In this document: positions 16,467-24,559 of the stretch, piece after piece | Layout of the letters: the number at the start of each line of letters is the position of its first letter | How positions within the stretch are numbered: position 1 is the stretch's first letter | From: Acidobacteriota bacterium | Lineage (GTDB): Bacteria > Acidobacteriota > Terriglobia > UBA7540 | NCBI GenBank assembly: GCA_902812465.1 | Contig: CADDZE010000034.1 | Span: 1-42,095, forward strand | Direction: 5' to 3' | DNA length: 42,095 nucleotides | Program-made: the position numbers and the translations under genes | Notes under the pieces: model-generated | The model's database searches: none | What the model saw: only the letters and a program-made list of their open reading frames with translations | What the model was told of the DNA's origin: nothing

Positions 16467-17180
16467 ATGGCGGTCGCGGTTTCAGAAACGAACTGGGTGA
16501 AGATTCCAGGGGGCGAGTTCCTGATGGGCTCGGAGATAGGTCAGGATGAAGAGCGGCCGGTCCACCGGGTGTATGTGGATGCCTTCGAAATGGCCGTAAC
16601 CCAGCTTCGCAACCGCGACTACGCCGCCTTCTTGCAGGACACTGGGCATCCACCGCCTCCGTACTGGGACGATCCTGCTTTCAATCACCCCGACCAGCCG
16701 GTAGTAGCGGTTAACTGGTTTGAAGCCGTGAAGTACTGCGAGTGGCTTGCCCAGCGTACCGGCTGGGCGGTTCGTCTTCCCACTGAGGCCGAATGGGAGC
16801 GCGCAGCCCGCGGGGGCCGCGAGGGATGCGCTTATCCGTGGGGTAACGTGCCGCCGCGCGAGTGGAGGGAATACCTCGAACGCTGGGGCGGAGAGGTGAC
16901 TGGCCCGCTGCCCGTCGGGCTGGGAACGCCGAATCCGTTCGGGCTCTACGACGTCTCCGAGAACGTGCACGAATGGTGTTCCGACTGGTTCGATCGAACC
17001 TACTATCGCACGTCACCTCAGACCAACCCGCGCGGGCCGGCGACGGGCGAACGCCGCGCGTCGCGAGGCGGCTCGTGGCGCCACCAAATCAAGGTCAGCC
17101 GCTGTGCCGCTCGCTCCAGCATTCCGCCCACCTTCTGCTATGCCGACTATGGGTTCCGCCTGGTGCGCGATCTTGCTTGA
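16467..17180 (+). CDS. formylglycine-generating-enzyme-fold (SUMF1) protein lacking the catalytic cysteines
   Basis: A 237-residue protein consisting only of the FGE-sulfatase fold: WVKIPGGEFLMGS, PVVAVNWFEAVKYCEWL, VRLPTEAEWERAARGG, GLYDVSENVHEWCSDW and ASRGGSW. True FGE has RGGSYxC and a second Cys five residues later that hold copper. Here these positions are H206 and S211, so formylglycine formation is not expected. Family members without these cysteines serve as binding domains or as non-heme-iron enzymes, but no DinB domain of the EgtB type is present. There is no signal peptide. TACAAT lies 12-17 bases before the ATG, so the mRNA may be nearly leaderless. It diverges from the methyltransferase gene. 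Confidence 0.85.
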   Translation: MAVAVSETNWVKIPGGEFLMGSEIGQDEERPVHRVYVDAFEMAVTQLRNRDYAAFLQDTGHPPPPYWDDPAFNHPDQPVVAVNWFEAVKYCEWLAQRTGWAVRLPTEAEWERAARGGREGCAYPWGNVPPREWREYLERWGGEVTGPLPVGLGTPNPFGLYDVSENVHEWCSDWFDRTYYRTSPQTNPRGPATGERRASRGGSWRHQIKVSRCAARSSIPPTFCYADYGFRLVRDLA

Positions 17181-17306
17181 ATCCGGAAGAACCAAACCAG
17201 GGCAACGGGCGAGCGAGGAAGAGCAGCGTGTGCCAGGCTCATTGCCCTTTGGAGTCGCACTCCCTATTGGAGCCGCTGTCTCGTCGATTGGGGCCTGCTA
17301 TCTCCT

Positions 17307-18800
17307 TCACAAGCCCGCCTCGGCCAACTCAAACGCGCGCAGCATGGCTCGTGCTTTGTTCAGGCATTCTTCGTACTCGCGCGCGGGAACGGAGTCAGCA
17401 ACAATGCCCGCCCCCGCCTGCAGGTAGGCCACGCGATCCTTGACCAACACGGTGCGGATGACGATGCAGGAGTCGAGGTTTCCGGAAAGGTCGAGGTACA
17501 GCACCGCGCCGCCGTAAAGGCCGCGGCGAGTGGGTTCCAGCTCGTCGATGATCTCCATGGCGCGCACCTTGGGAGCGCCGGAGAGGGTGCCAGCCGGGAA
17601 GCAGGCCGCCAGGGCATCGTAGCTGTCGGCGCCTGGCCGCAGGGTGCCCTCCAGCAGAGAAACCAGATGCATCACGTGGGAGTATCGCTCCACGAACATG
17701 ATCTCCCGGGGGCGCACGGAGCGAAATTCGCAGACGCGGCCAATATCGTTGCGGCCTAGGTCCACCAGCATGATGTGCTCGGCGCGCTCCTTCTCGCTCG
17801 AGCGGAGCTCCTGCTCCAGCTGGCGATCTTCTTCCTCGGTCTTGCCGCGCGGGCGCGTACCGGCAATCGGGCGGTATTCCACGCGCCTTCCCGTCACCTT
17901 CACCAGCATCTCGGGCGACGAGCCGAGCACCGTCGCCTTGCCCATCCGCAAGAAGTACATGTAAGGGGACGGGTTCACCACGCGGAGAGCGCGATAGACC
18001 TGGAAGGCCGGCACGCGCAGCGGCACTTCGAGGCGCTGCGAAAGCACCACCTGAAAGACATCGCCGGCGTGAATGTAGTCCTTGCCCCGCTCCACGATCT
18101 TCTGGTAATGGCGGCGCGACAGATTGGAACGGTAGCGGAGCGGGCCGCGCGGAGGGCGGAACCGGGGCAGCACGAGCGGCCGCTCGAGCGCTCGCTGCAG
18201 GCGGTCGAGATGCCGGACGGCGGCTTCGTATTTTTGGCGCAGCGTGCCCGTCCCCTCGTCGGTGAGCACGTTGGCAATCAGGAAGAGGCGGTGCTGAACA
18301 TGATCGAACGCCACCAGGTTGGCAAAGTACATAAAAACCGCGTCATCGATGTCGACGTCCGGCGGCACACGGGGAGGAAGACGCTCGAGCTGGCGCACCG
18401 CTTCGTAGGCCAGGTAGCCCACCGCCCCGGCGGAAAAGGGGGGCAGGCCCGGGGCCTTCACGGGGCGGTAGTGCGAACCGATCTCGCGCAAGAACTCGAA
18501 GATGTTACCGGAACTGTGGACCCGCCGTTTGCCACGGGCAAGGGTGATGTGGTCACCCCGGCAGGAGACAACTTGATAGGGGTCAACGCCGAAGAATGTA
18601 TATCGGCCCACCCGCTCGCCGCCTTCCACGCTCTCCAACAGGAAGCTATACGATCCTTCGTGCCCTTCCATGCGCCTGGCTTCGGGATCCAGCTTCAAGA
18701 ACGCGGAAACAGGGCTCAACAGATCGGCCACAATCGTGCGGTAGACGGGCACCACGTTACCCTGGCGGGCCAGGCGCGCGAACTCGGCGAACCTCGTCAT
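17307..18800 (-). CDS. trpE: anthranilate synthase component I
   Basis: A 497-residue TrpE that converts chorismate to anthranilate, using ammonia from glutamine supplied by a TrpG partner. The N-terminal domain holds the LLES motif (SFLLESVEGGERVGRYTF), the site of tryptophan feedback. The C-terminal chorismate-binding domain has GTRPRGKTEEEDRQLEQEL, HIMLVDLGRNDIGRV and FPAGTLSGAPKVRAMEI, all intact. The ATG at 18800 gives the normal length (MTRFAEFARL); the upstream extension to 18929 is not family-like. No trpG follows, so the amidotransferase must be elsewhere. The aroDE gene ends 137 bases upstream on the same strand. It could be a pabB-type paralogue, but the LLES motif and length favour TrpE. 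Confidence 0.92.
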   Translation of the reverse strand: MTRFAEFARLARQGNVVPVYRTIVADLLSPVSAFLKLDPEARRMEGHEGSYSFLLESVEGGERVGRYTFFGVDPYQVVSCRGDHITLARGKRRVHSSGNIFEFLREIGSHYRPVKAPGLPPFSAGAVGYLAYEAVRQLERLPPRVPPDVDIDDAVFMYFANLVAFDHVQHRLFLIANVLTDEGTGTLRQKYEAAVRHLDRLQRALERPLVLPRFRPPRGPLRYRSNLSRRHYQKIVERGKDYIHAGDVFQVVLSQRLEVPLRVPAFQVYRALRVVNPSPYMYFLRMGKATVLGSSPEMLVKVTGRRVEYRPIAGTRPRGKTEEEDRQLEQELRSSEKERAEHIMLVDLGRNDIGRVCEFRSVRPREIMFVERYSHVMHLVSLLEGTLRPGADSYDALAACFPAGTLSGAPKVRAMEIIDELEPTRRGLYGGAVLYLDLSGNLDSCIVIRTVLVKDRVAYLQAGAGIVADSVPAREYEECLNKARAMLRAFELAEAGL

Positions 18801-18814
18801 GCAGAACCGTCCGA

Positions 18815-18835
18815 TCGTGATTCGTGGCTCGTGGC
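18815..18835 (+). repeat. three tandem heptamers in the trpE leader
   Basis: TCGTGAT, TCGTGGC, TCGTGGC stand head to tail, ending 15 bases before the trpE start. This is short and may be neutral. Confidence 0.5.
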
Positions 18836-18937
18836 TTGAAGGGCGGGGCCACAGCGCGGAAATAAAAGGGCAGCCAGAAGCCCCAGTTCTTTGGGCGTCC
18901 CGGGCCTCTCGTCCTTTGCCCCTGGCCACTACCCGTA

Positions 18938-20446
18938 CTAACTTCCCGATTGCCCGAAGGCCTGGCGCACTGCTTGTTCCATGAGGGCGCGCGGCGCCGA
19001 CTCTCCGGTCCAGATTTCAAACTGCCGGGCTCCTTGCGCCACCAGCATCTCAAGGCCGGAAATGGTGGTGAGCCCGCGCCCGCGAGCTTCCGCCAGGAAG
19101 CGCGTCTCCATGGGGTAGTAGACCATGTCAAACACCACGCGCACGCGCAGCCGCGCCAGATCGAGCGGCAAAGCGTCCACATAGGGCGCCATGCCGACGG
19201 GCGTCGCGTTAATGACCGCATCGACGTCGAGCCCGTCCGCGCTGCCCCACGGCACGACTTGCGCCGAGATGCCCCGCGCCAAGCTGCGCCCGGCCGCTTC
19301 CCGTCTCGCCGCAATGATCACCACTGCCCCTTCGGCGCGCAGCGCGTAGGCAGCGGAACGAGCCGCTCCTCCAGCACCGAGAATCAGGATGCGGCTGCCC
19401 GCCAGGCGCAACCGCTTGGTGAGCACCTCGACGACCGCGGCGGCGTCCGTGTTCCAGCCCATCCACTTGCCATGTTGCACCGCCACCGTGTTGCAGGCAC
19501 CAATCTTCGCCGCCAGCGGATCCACCCAGTCCAGCTCGCGAATGATGGCTCGCTTGAAGGGCATCGTCACGCTAAATCCCGAGAATCCCAATTGCCGCGC
19601 GAAGGCCAAAAAGTCCTGCAGGCGGTTCGTTTCGCAGGGCATATAAATGGCGTTCAGGTGCTTGGCATGAAAGGCCGCATTCTGCATGGCAGGCGAGAGA
19701 GAGGTTGAGGCGTGCGACCCGACCACCCCGTAGTACTGCGTGCGCTGGTTGAGATGCTCAACGTGGTACACGGAGCGCATCACCTCAACGGGAAACTGCC
19801 CCGGCGCCACCGCCAGCAGGCTGCCCGCTGACGCATAAGTGAAAGGCGAACCCCACTTCAGGCTCAGCAAGCGAGAAGGAAGGCCCGAAGGTCCCAGCGC
19901 GAAGGCCACCAGCTGAGGGCTCTTCCGGCGGTGCGACGCCAGCAGCTTCTGGATGCGCAGGTTGTCGGTAAGCTGGCTGGCATGCGTCGCGATCTTGATC
20001 ACCTGAACCGGCAAGCGCGCCAGCCGCCGGTAAAGCGCGCCCAGTGGAGGAGTTTGCCTGAAGTTGTGGTAGGACACGATGACTTTGGCGGAGCGGAAGC
20101 GCGAAAGCAGCATGCGACGCGCGTGCTGGAACGACTCCATCTCCACGTCCAGCCACTGACAGCCGGCACGCATCGCCGCCTCCAAAATGCCAGCCTGCTC
20201 CTCGACCGACCCTCGGAAGAGCCCTCCCGCCTCGGTCCGCCGACAGGTGGCAATGGTGAGCGGAAAACGTAGCCGCAGCAGCATCTCGTGCAGGCGCTGC
20301 TCCAGGCCCTCGTAGTCCCGTAGGTAGTCCAGACGCAGCTCGTAGCCAATCTGGGAGCCACCTACCCGTCCCGCCTGGTTCTCCATGACCGTGAGCGCGG
20401 GTGCAGCAAGCGTCACGAAGATGCGGATTGGCGTGGATTTGGCCAA
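18938..20446 (-). CDS. aroDE: bifunctional 3-dehydroquinate dehydratase (type I)/shikimate dehydrogenase
   Basis: About 502 residues fusing two steps of the shikimate pathway. Residues 8-215 are type I dehydroquinase: YELRLDYL, then TCRRTEAGG, the active-site His in VSYHNF and the Schiff-base Lys in VIKIATHA. Residues 235-500 are shikimate dehydrogenase: SLSPAMQN, the catalytic Lys in TMPFKRA, GACNTV, GWNTDA, the NADP loop GAGGAARS and NATPVGM. The fusion order is that of plants and some bacteria. The start is uncertain: the frame opens with TTG at 20446, which keeps the first beta strand (IRIFVTLAAP), whereas the first internal ATG would remove it. The N-terminal part is complete only with the TTG or a nearby GTG. 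A promoter lies at 20548-20577. It is upstream of trpE and probably co-transcribed. Confidence 0.9.
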   Translation of the reverse strand: MAKSTPIRIFVTLAAPALTVMENQAGRVGGSQIGYELRLDYLRDYEGLEQRLHEMLLRLRFPLTIATCRRTEAGGLFRGSVEEQAGILEAAMRAGCQWLDVEMESFQHARRMLLSRFRSAKVIVSYHNFRQTPPLGALYRRLARLPVQVIKIATHASQLTDNLRIQKLLASHRRKSPQLVAFALGPSGLPSRLLSLKWGSPFTYASAGSLLAVAPGQFPVEVMRSVYHVEHLNQRTQYYGVVGSHASTSLSPAMQNAAFHAKHLNAIYMPCETNRLQDFLAFARQLGFSGFSVTMPFKRAIIRELDWVDPLAAKIGACNTVAVQHGKWMGWNTDAAAVVEVLTKRLRLAGSRILILGAGGAARSAAYALRAEGAVVIIAARREAAGRSLARGISAQVVPWGSADGLDVDAVINATPVGMAPYVDALPLDLARLRVRVVFDMVYYPMETRFLAEARGRGLTTISGLEMLVAQGARQFEIWTGESAPRALMEQAVRQAFGQSGS

Positions 20447-20547
20447 GACTGGTCTGACGGTTCGCGGCGAGACCGGAAAACTCTTGCCCGCCCTCCCCAG
20501 GCAGCAGCTTCCGCCGGAGGAGCTGACGGTGCCAGCACAGCATGTTC

Positions 20548-20577
20548 AATATACGTGGGCACAGCCAAAAAAAGCAA
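20548..20577 (-). promoter_or_regulatory. sigma-70-type promoter of aroDE-trpE
   Basis: Minus strand TTGCTT (20577-20572), an 18-base spacer, then TATATT (20553-20548). Transcription would start near 20541, about 95 bases before the TTG start. Confidence 0.5.
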
Positions 20578-20781
20578 GAAATCCGGCCCCTTCAAGAGGT
20601 AGCTCCCACTCACAGCTTCGGAAGGCCCGCTCGAGGACCTCACGAAAGAAACGTCTCGTGCGTGCGATCCGGGCGCTTACAAATTATCGTAACCATCGTA
20701 AGCGTTGTTGCCAATGTCGACGTCGTTAGGAATGTAAAAGGGGCCGGCGTAGCAAAGGTGCGTGCGCGGTCGCGCATAGCC

Positions 20782-20822
20782 TTTTGACAAAACGAACCGG
20801 ATATGTTGTTGAAAAATCGAGG
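20782..20822 (+). repeat. 41-bp conserved intergenic element, copy 2
   Basis: It starts TTTTGACAAAACGAACCGG, continues ATATGTTGTTGAAAA and ends CGAGG. The match to 8101-8141 (minus strand) is 36 of 41. It points toward the Rel/SpoT gene and ends 131 bases before its start. The longest identical block is 18 bases (AAACGAACCGGATATGT plus flanks differing by single bases). Confidence 0.7.
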
Positions 20823-20953
20823 CCGGAAATGTGTCGAGCCGGGGCATTGGCAGGATTTTACGTTCAACCGGTCGGCGGGCTCGGTCTGGTGGGGCGCGCT
20901 AGGCACCGGATCGCCTTATTCCGAGTCCCAGGGCACCGCCGACCAGACACCAG

Positions 20954-23131
20954 ATGCTAAAATGGACGCAAAACATGCTCCAGTTCGAGGAGATCGTCCG
21001 CAAGGTGCAGGCCTACCGCCCCGGGGAGGACCTCACCTTGCTGCGCAAGGCTTACGAATTCAGCGCTGCCGAGCACAAGAGCCAAACGCGCCTCTCGGGC
21101 GAGCCCTTTGTCTCTCACCCGCTCGAGGTCGCCAATGTGCTGGCAGACATGAAGCTGGACGTGGTGTGCCTGGCGGGCGGGATGCTCCACGACGTCGTAG
21201 AGGACACACCCACCACCATCGAGCGGGTCAAGGCCGAATTCGGGCCCGAAGTGGCGCGGATCGTCGAAGGCGTCACCAAGATCAGCCGCCTGACCTTCCT
21301 TAGTCCGGAGGAAAAACAGGCCGAGAACCTGCGCAAGATGGTGCTGGCCATGGTTGACGACATCCGCGTCGTACTGGTAAAGCTGGCTGACCGCCTACAC
21401 AACATGCGCACCCTCGAATACATGCCGCCGGAGAAGCGCGAGACCATTGCCCGGGAGACGATGGACATCTATGCTCCCATCGCGCACCGCCTGGGGATGG
21501 GCAAGATTCGCGGCGAACTGGAAGACCTGGCGTTCCGCTACCTCGAGCCCCAGGCCTTCGAGGAAGTCAAGCAGGCGGTGGAGAGCCGCCGCAAGGTAAG
21601 CGAGGAGTTCCTGGCCGAGGTCTGCCGCCAGGTGGAAGAGAAGATGAAAGCCCACGCGATTCCGGTGCGTATCGAGGGGCGTATCAAGCGGCTTTACAGC
21701 ATTTGGCAAAAGCTGCGCCGCCAGCACATTTCCATCGAGCAGGTCTATGACCTGCTCGCTATCCGCATCATCACCGACTCGGTGAAGAACTGCTATGCGG
21801 CCCTGGGGGTGATCCACAATACCTGGCGGCCGGTGCCGGGCCGCATCAAGGATTTCATCGCTATTCCGCGCCCCAACCTCTACCAGTCGCTGCACACCTC
21901 GGTGATCGGCCCGCACGGACAGCCCTTCGAGGTGCAGATCCGCACGGAGGAGATGCATCGTCTGGCCGAGGAAGGCATCGCCGCACACTGGAAGTATAAG
22001 GACGGCAAGGCGCTGACGCCCGAAGATGAGGAGCGCTTCGCGTGGCTGCGCCACTTGGTGGAGTGGCAGCGCGAGATGCGTGATCCCAGTGAGTTCCTTT
22101 CCACGCTCAAAATCGACCTCTACCCCCAAGAGGTCTACACCTTTACGCCCAAAGGCAAGGTGATCGTGCTGCCGCGGGACGCCACGCCCATCGACTTCGC
22201 CTACGCCATCCACACCGAGGTCGGCCACCACTGCGTAGGGGCGCGCGTCAACGGACGGATGGTGCCTCTCAAGTCGCGCCTGCGCAACGGCGATATCGTT
22301 GAGATTACCACTCAGGCCAACCATCATCCCAGCCGCGACTGGCTGAGCGTGGTGAAGACCTCGCGGGCCCGCAACAAGATCCGGCACTGGCTGAATGTGG
22401 CCGAGCGCCAGCGGGCCATCGAGATCGGCAAGAAGCTGCTGGATAAGGAAGCGCGCAAATACGCCATCGCCCTCAAGAACGTTCCGGAAGCGGATTATCT
22501 GCGCGTCGCTCGCGACTACGGCTGCCATCACCTCGACGACTTGCACGCCAGCTTGGGCTACGGCAAGATCTCGGCCCGCCAGGTGCTTTCCAAGTTGGTG
22601 CCGTCTACCGAGCTCGAGCCGGAGTGCGCGCCGCGCCTGACGGGCATGGTCAAGCGGGCGCTCGGCCTGACGCGTGATGAAGCCATCCAGGTGCATGGGT
22701 ACGACGATCTAATGGTCTACCGCGCTAAATGCTGCAATCCTATCCGCGGCGAGGAGATTGTCGGTTACATCACCCGCGGCAAAGGCATTTCGGTGCATTC
22801 CAAATCCTGCCCCAACGTCCAGAATCTGCTTTACGACGCCGAGCGCCGCATCGAGGTGGAGTGGACTGGACCCCAGCAGAGCCTCTACACGGTGAAACTC
22901 ACGCTGAGCACGGCCGAGCGGCGCGGTATGCTGGCGGACATCACGGCTGCCATTAGCGACGTCCAGTCGAACATCCTCAATATCGAGGCCCATTCCGACC
23001 ACGACCGCGGCAGCATTGACGTCACGCTGGACATCGTCGACATGCACCACCTCGAACGCATTGTCACCGCGCTGCGGCGCATCGATGGCGTCTTCGAGGT
23101 GAAACGGGTAATGAATAGCGCCAGGCAGTGA
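20954..23131 (+). CDS. rel: bifunctional (p)ppGpp synthetase/hydrolase, Rel/SpoT family
   Basis: A 725-residue long-form RSH protein that makes and breaks the stringent-response alarmone (p)ppGpp. The hydrolase domain has HP at residue 55-56 and the HDVVED motif (79-84). The synthetase domain (about 230-360) has GRIKRLYSIWQKL, DLLAIRIITD and RIKDFIAIPRPNLYQSLHT. The RxKD motif, with the intact HD motif, marks a bifunctional enzyme rather than RelA. Then follow TGS (VYTFTPKGKVIVLPRDATP), a Cys-containing conserved region (AKCCNPIRGEEIVGYITRGKG) and a C-terminal ACT domain (about 650-725). It binds the ribosome. The ATG at 20954 or the one at 20975 could be used; neither has a strong ribosome site. 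A 41-bp element shared with the TonB receptor gene lies upstream. Confidence 0.94.
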   Translation: MLKWTQNMLQFEEIVRKVQAYRPGEDLTLLRKAYEFSAAEHKSQTRLSGEPFVSHPLEVANVLADMKLDVVCLAGGMLHDVVEDTPTTIERVKAEFGPEVARIVEGVTKISRLTFLSPEEKQAENLRKMVLAMVDDIRVVLVKLADRLHNMRTLEYMPPEKRETIARETMDIYAPIAHRLGMGKIRGELEDLAFRYLEPQAFEEVKQAVESRRKVSEEFLAEVCRQVEEKMKAHAIPVRIEGRIKRLYSIWQKLRRQHISIEQVYDLLAIRIITDSVKNCYAALGVIHNTWRPVPGRIKDFIAIPRPNLYQSLHTSVIGPHGQPFEVQIRTEEMHRLAEEGIAAHWKYKDGKALTPEDEERFAWLRHLVEWQREMRDPSEFLSTLKIDLYPQEVYTFTPKGKVIVLPRDATPIDFAYAIHTEVGHHCVGARVNGRMVPLKSRLRNGDIVEITTQANHHPSRDWLSVVKTSRARNKIRHWLNVAERQRAIEIGKKLLDKEARKYAIALKNVPEADYLRVARDYGCHHLDDLHASLGYGKISARQVLSKLVPSTELEPECAPRLTGMVKRALGLTRDEAIQVHGYDDLMVYRAKCCNPIRGEEIVGYITRGKGISVHSKSCPNVQNLLYDAERRIEVEWTGPQQSLYTVKLTLSTAERRGMLADITAAISDVQSNILNIEAHSDHDRGSIDVTLDIVDMHHLERIVTALRRIDGVFEVKRVMNSARQ

Positions 23132-23138
23132 CCAGCGC

Positions 23139-23952
23139 ATGCGGCCTCCAGCTCGGGTCTCTCGGTGGGACTTCTCAGGACAGGTGGTGGTTGTCACCGG
23201 CGCCAGCGGCTGCGTGGGTCGCGCCATCGCGCTGGATTTGCTGCAAGCTGGCGCGCAGGTAGCCTGGGTCGACCGCGAGGTGGAGCGTTCGCGTCGCGCT
23301 CTAGCGCGCCTTGCAGGCGGCCAGCGCCACTCGATCCTCATCCGCGCCGATATTTCGCGGAAGGCAAGCGTGCGCGCCATGGCCGCTCGCGTCCTCGATT
23401 GCTTCGGCCAGATCGATATGCTGGTAAACGACGCGGGGGGTGCGAGGCCCCACGCTTTCGGCCGTGCGTTTGCCCGTCCAGGTGTGGCGAAGCGTGCTTG
23501 AAAGCAATCTCACGGGGCCTTTTCTGTGCGCGTCCCGCTGCCTTAAACCTATGCTAGCGCGGCGACAAGGCTGCATCGTGAACATTGGTTCCGTGGCTGG
23601 AAGAATCGCCTATCCCCTGCGCGCGGCCTATGCGGCGTCGAAGTGGGGGCTCACCGGTCTGACCTTGACCCTCGCCCAGGAGTGCGGGAAGTCTGGCATT
23701 CGGGCGAACGCTGTCTGCCCCGGTCCGGTCGAGGGTCCGGCTATGGACAGCGTCATCCGCCGGCGGGCACGGGCCCTGAACCTCTCGCTGGATGCCATGC
23801 GCCGCCGGTATCTACGGCCAGCTGCGCTCGGCCGCATGGTCACGCCTGCCGAGGTGAGTCAAGCGGTGTTGTTTCTGTGCTCCGACGCAGCGCGAAGTAT
23901 CACCGGCCAAGTGCTCGAAGTCAGCGCTGGCTTTGGCCTGTTTCCAGTGTGA
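23139..23952 (+). pseudogene. short-chain dehydrogenase/reductase, broken by one frameshift
   Basis: Two frames together make one SDR of about 270 residues. The first (from ATG 23139) carries VVVTGASGCVGRAIA, the NAD(P) loop TGxxxGxG, and IDMLVNDAG. The second continues with WRSVLESNLTGPFLCASR, IVNIGSVAGR, catalytic Tyr and Lys in YAASKWGLTG, and ends at 23952. The break is in a run of six G at 23435-23440; with five G the reading is NDAGVRGPTLSAV and all motifs line up. This is either a sequencing error in the homopolymer or a real frameshift. As given it is not functional. It starts 8 bases after the rel stop and precedes the CMD-family gene. Confidence 0.88.
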
Positions 23953-23985
23953 GGCACGACCGATTGAACTGCAGCGAGAAGAACT

Positions 23986-24350
23986 ATGTCTGACCTAGGG
24001 CTTCAGATGCTTCATCAGATGCTGGGCGACGAGCGCGCGGCGTTCAGGCGGCATGGCAGCGTCTCTGTCCCGACTTCGCGGACCTCGTCACACGCTTCCT
24101 GGCCGGTGAGATGTGGCGCCGTCTCCACCTCGAACTCAAGACCCGCAGTCTGGTGACCATCGCGGCGCTCACGGCGCTAGGACGCACTACCGGCCTGAGG
24201 CTCAACATCGAAATGGCGCTGCACAATGGTGCAAGCCGGGAGAAAATTGTGGAGACCCTGCTTCAGATGGCGCCTTACGCCGGTTTTCCGGCATGCTGGG
24301 AGGGATTGCTGGTAGCCGATGAGGTGTTCCGGTCGCGGCAGCAACCGTGA
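23986..24350 (+). pseudogene. carboxymuconolactone decarboxylase (CMD) family protein, broken by one frameshift
   Basis: The start ATG at 23986, after GAGAAG, reads MSDLGLQMLHQMLGDERA, the usual beginning of the family. About 50 bases later the frame must shift: in another frame it continues VQAAWQRLCPDFADLVTRFL and then LKTRSLVTIAALTALGR, LNIEMALHNGASREKIVE and QMAPYAGFPACWEGL to the stop at 24350. One base seems lost in the GC repeat around 24034-24041. The intact protein would have about 120 residues with the AhpD-like fold, possibly a decarboxylase or thiol peroxidase. The redox Cys pair of AhpD is absent. It follows the SDR pseudogene by 33 bases. Confidence 0.85.
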
Positions 24351-24559
24351 CGCTGGCAGCCTCTGTGCGGCCGCACGCCCATGCGCGGTGGAATGCGCTC
24401 TCTCGCCAGAGCTGCTTATCTCCAGAGTCAGCGCCGTGCCCCGCGCGCCAGGCGACCCAGGGGCGCGGTCAAACTGCCTGGCCGCCCTCGCTTCCTCAAA
24501 GGACTGGCGATCCGCTATAGTACGCGAATAGTAAACGCGAAACTGCTCGGGACGCTGGT

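Larger units (their letters stand above)
20447..20953. other. 507-base divergent intergenic region between aroDE and the Rel/SpoT gene
   Basis: No gene is visible. It holds the aroDE promoter (20548-20577) and the second copy of the 41-bp element (20782-20822). Between them are AT-richer stretches (20681-20740) that could contain further promoters, but I find no clear -35/-10 pair for the Rel/SpoT gene. Confidence 0.5.

Noticed and set aside
16467-17180. Ergothioneine/ovothiol pathway from the FGE-fold gene and nearby methyltransferase
   Set aside because: The FGE-fold protein has no DinB domain and no His ligand set of EgtB, and the methyltransferase is UbiE-like rather than EgtD-like.
18801-18937. 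Trp codons in the aroDE-trpE gap suggesting a tryptophan leader peptide
   Set aside because: Two Trp codons lie close together in one minus-strand frame, but that frame has no nearby start codon and runs on from inside aroDE. No terminator/antiterminator hairpin pair is visible.
20782-20813. TTGACA in the 41-bp element as an ordinary -35 box
   Set aside because: At spacings of 16-19 bases the following hexamers (such as TGTTGA and GTTGAA) do not resemble a -10 box, and the corresponding sites in the other copy are different.
21395-22696. 433-residue minus-strand frame opposite the Rel/SpoT gene
   Set aside because: Shadow of the conserved synthetase and TGS regions; no credible protein features.
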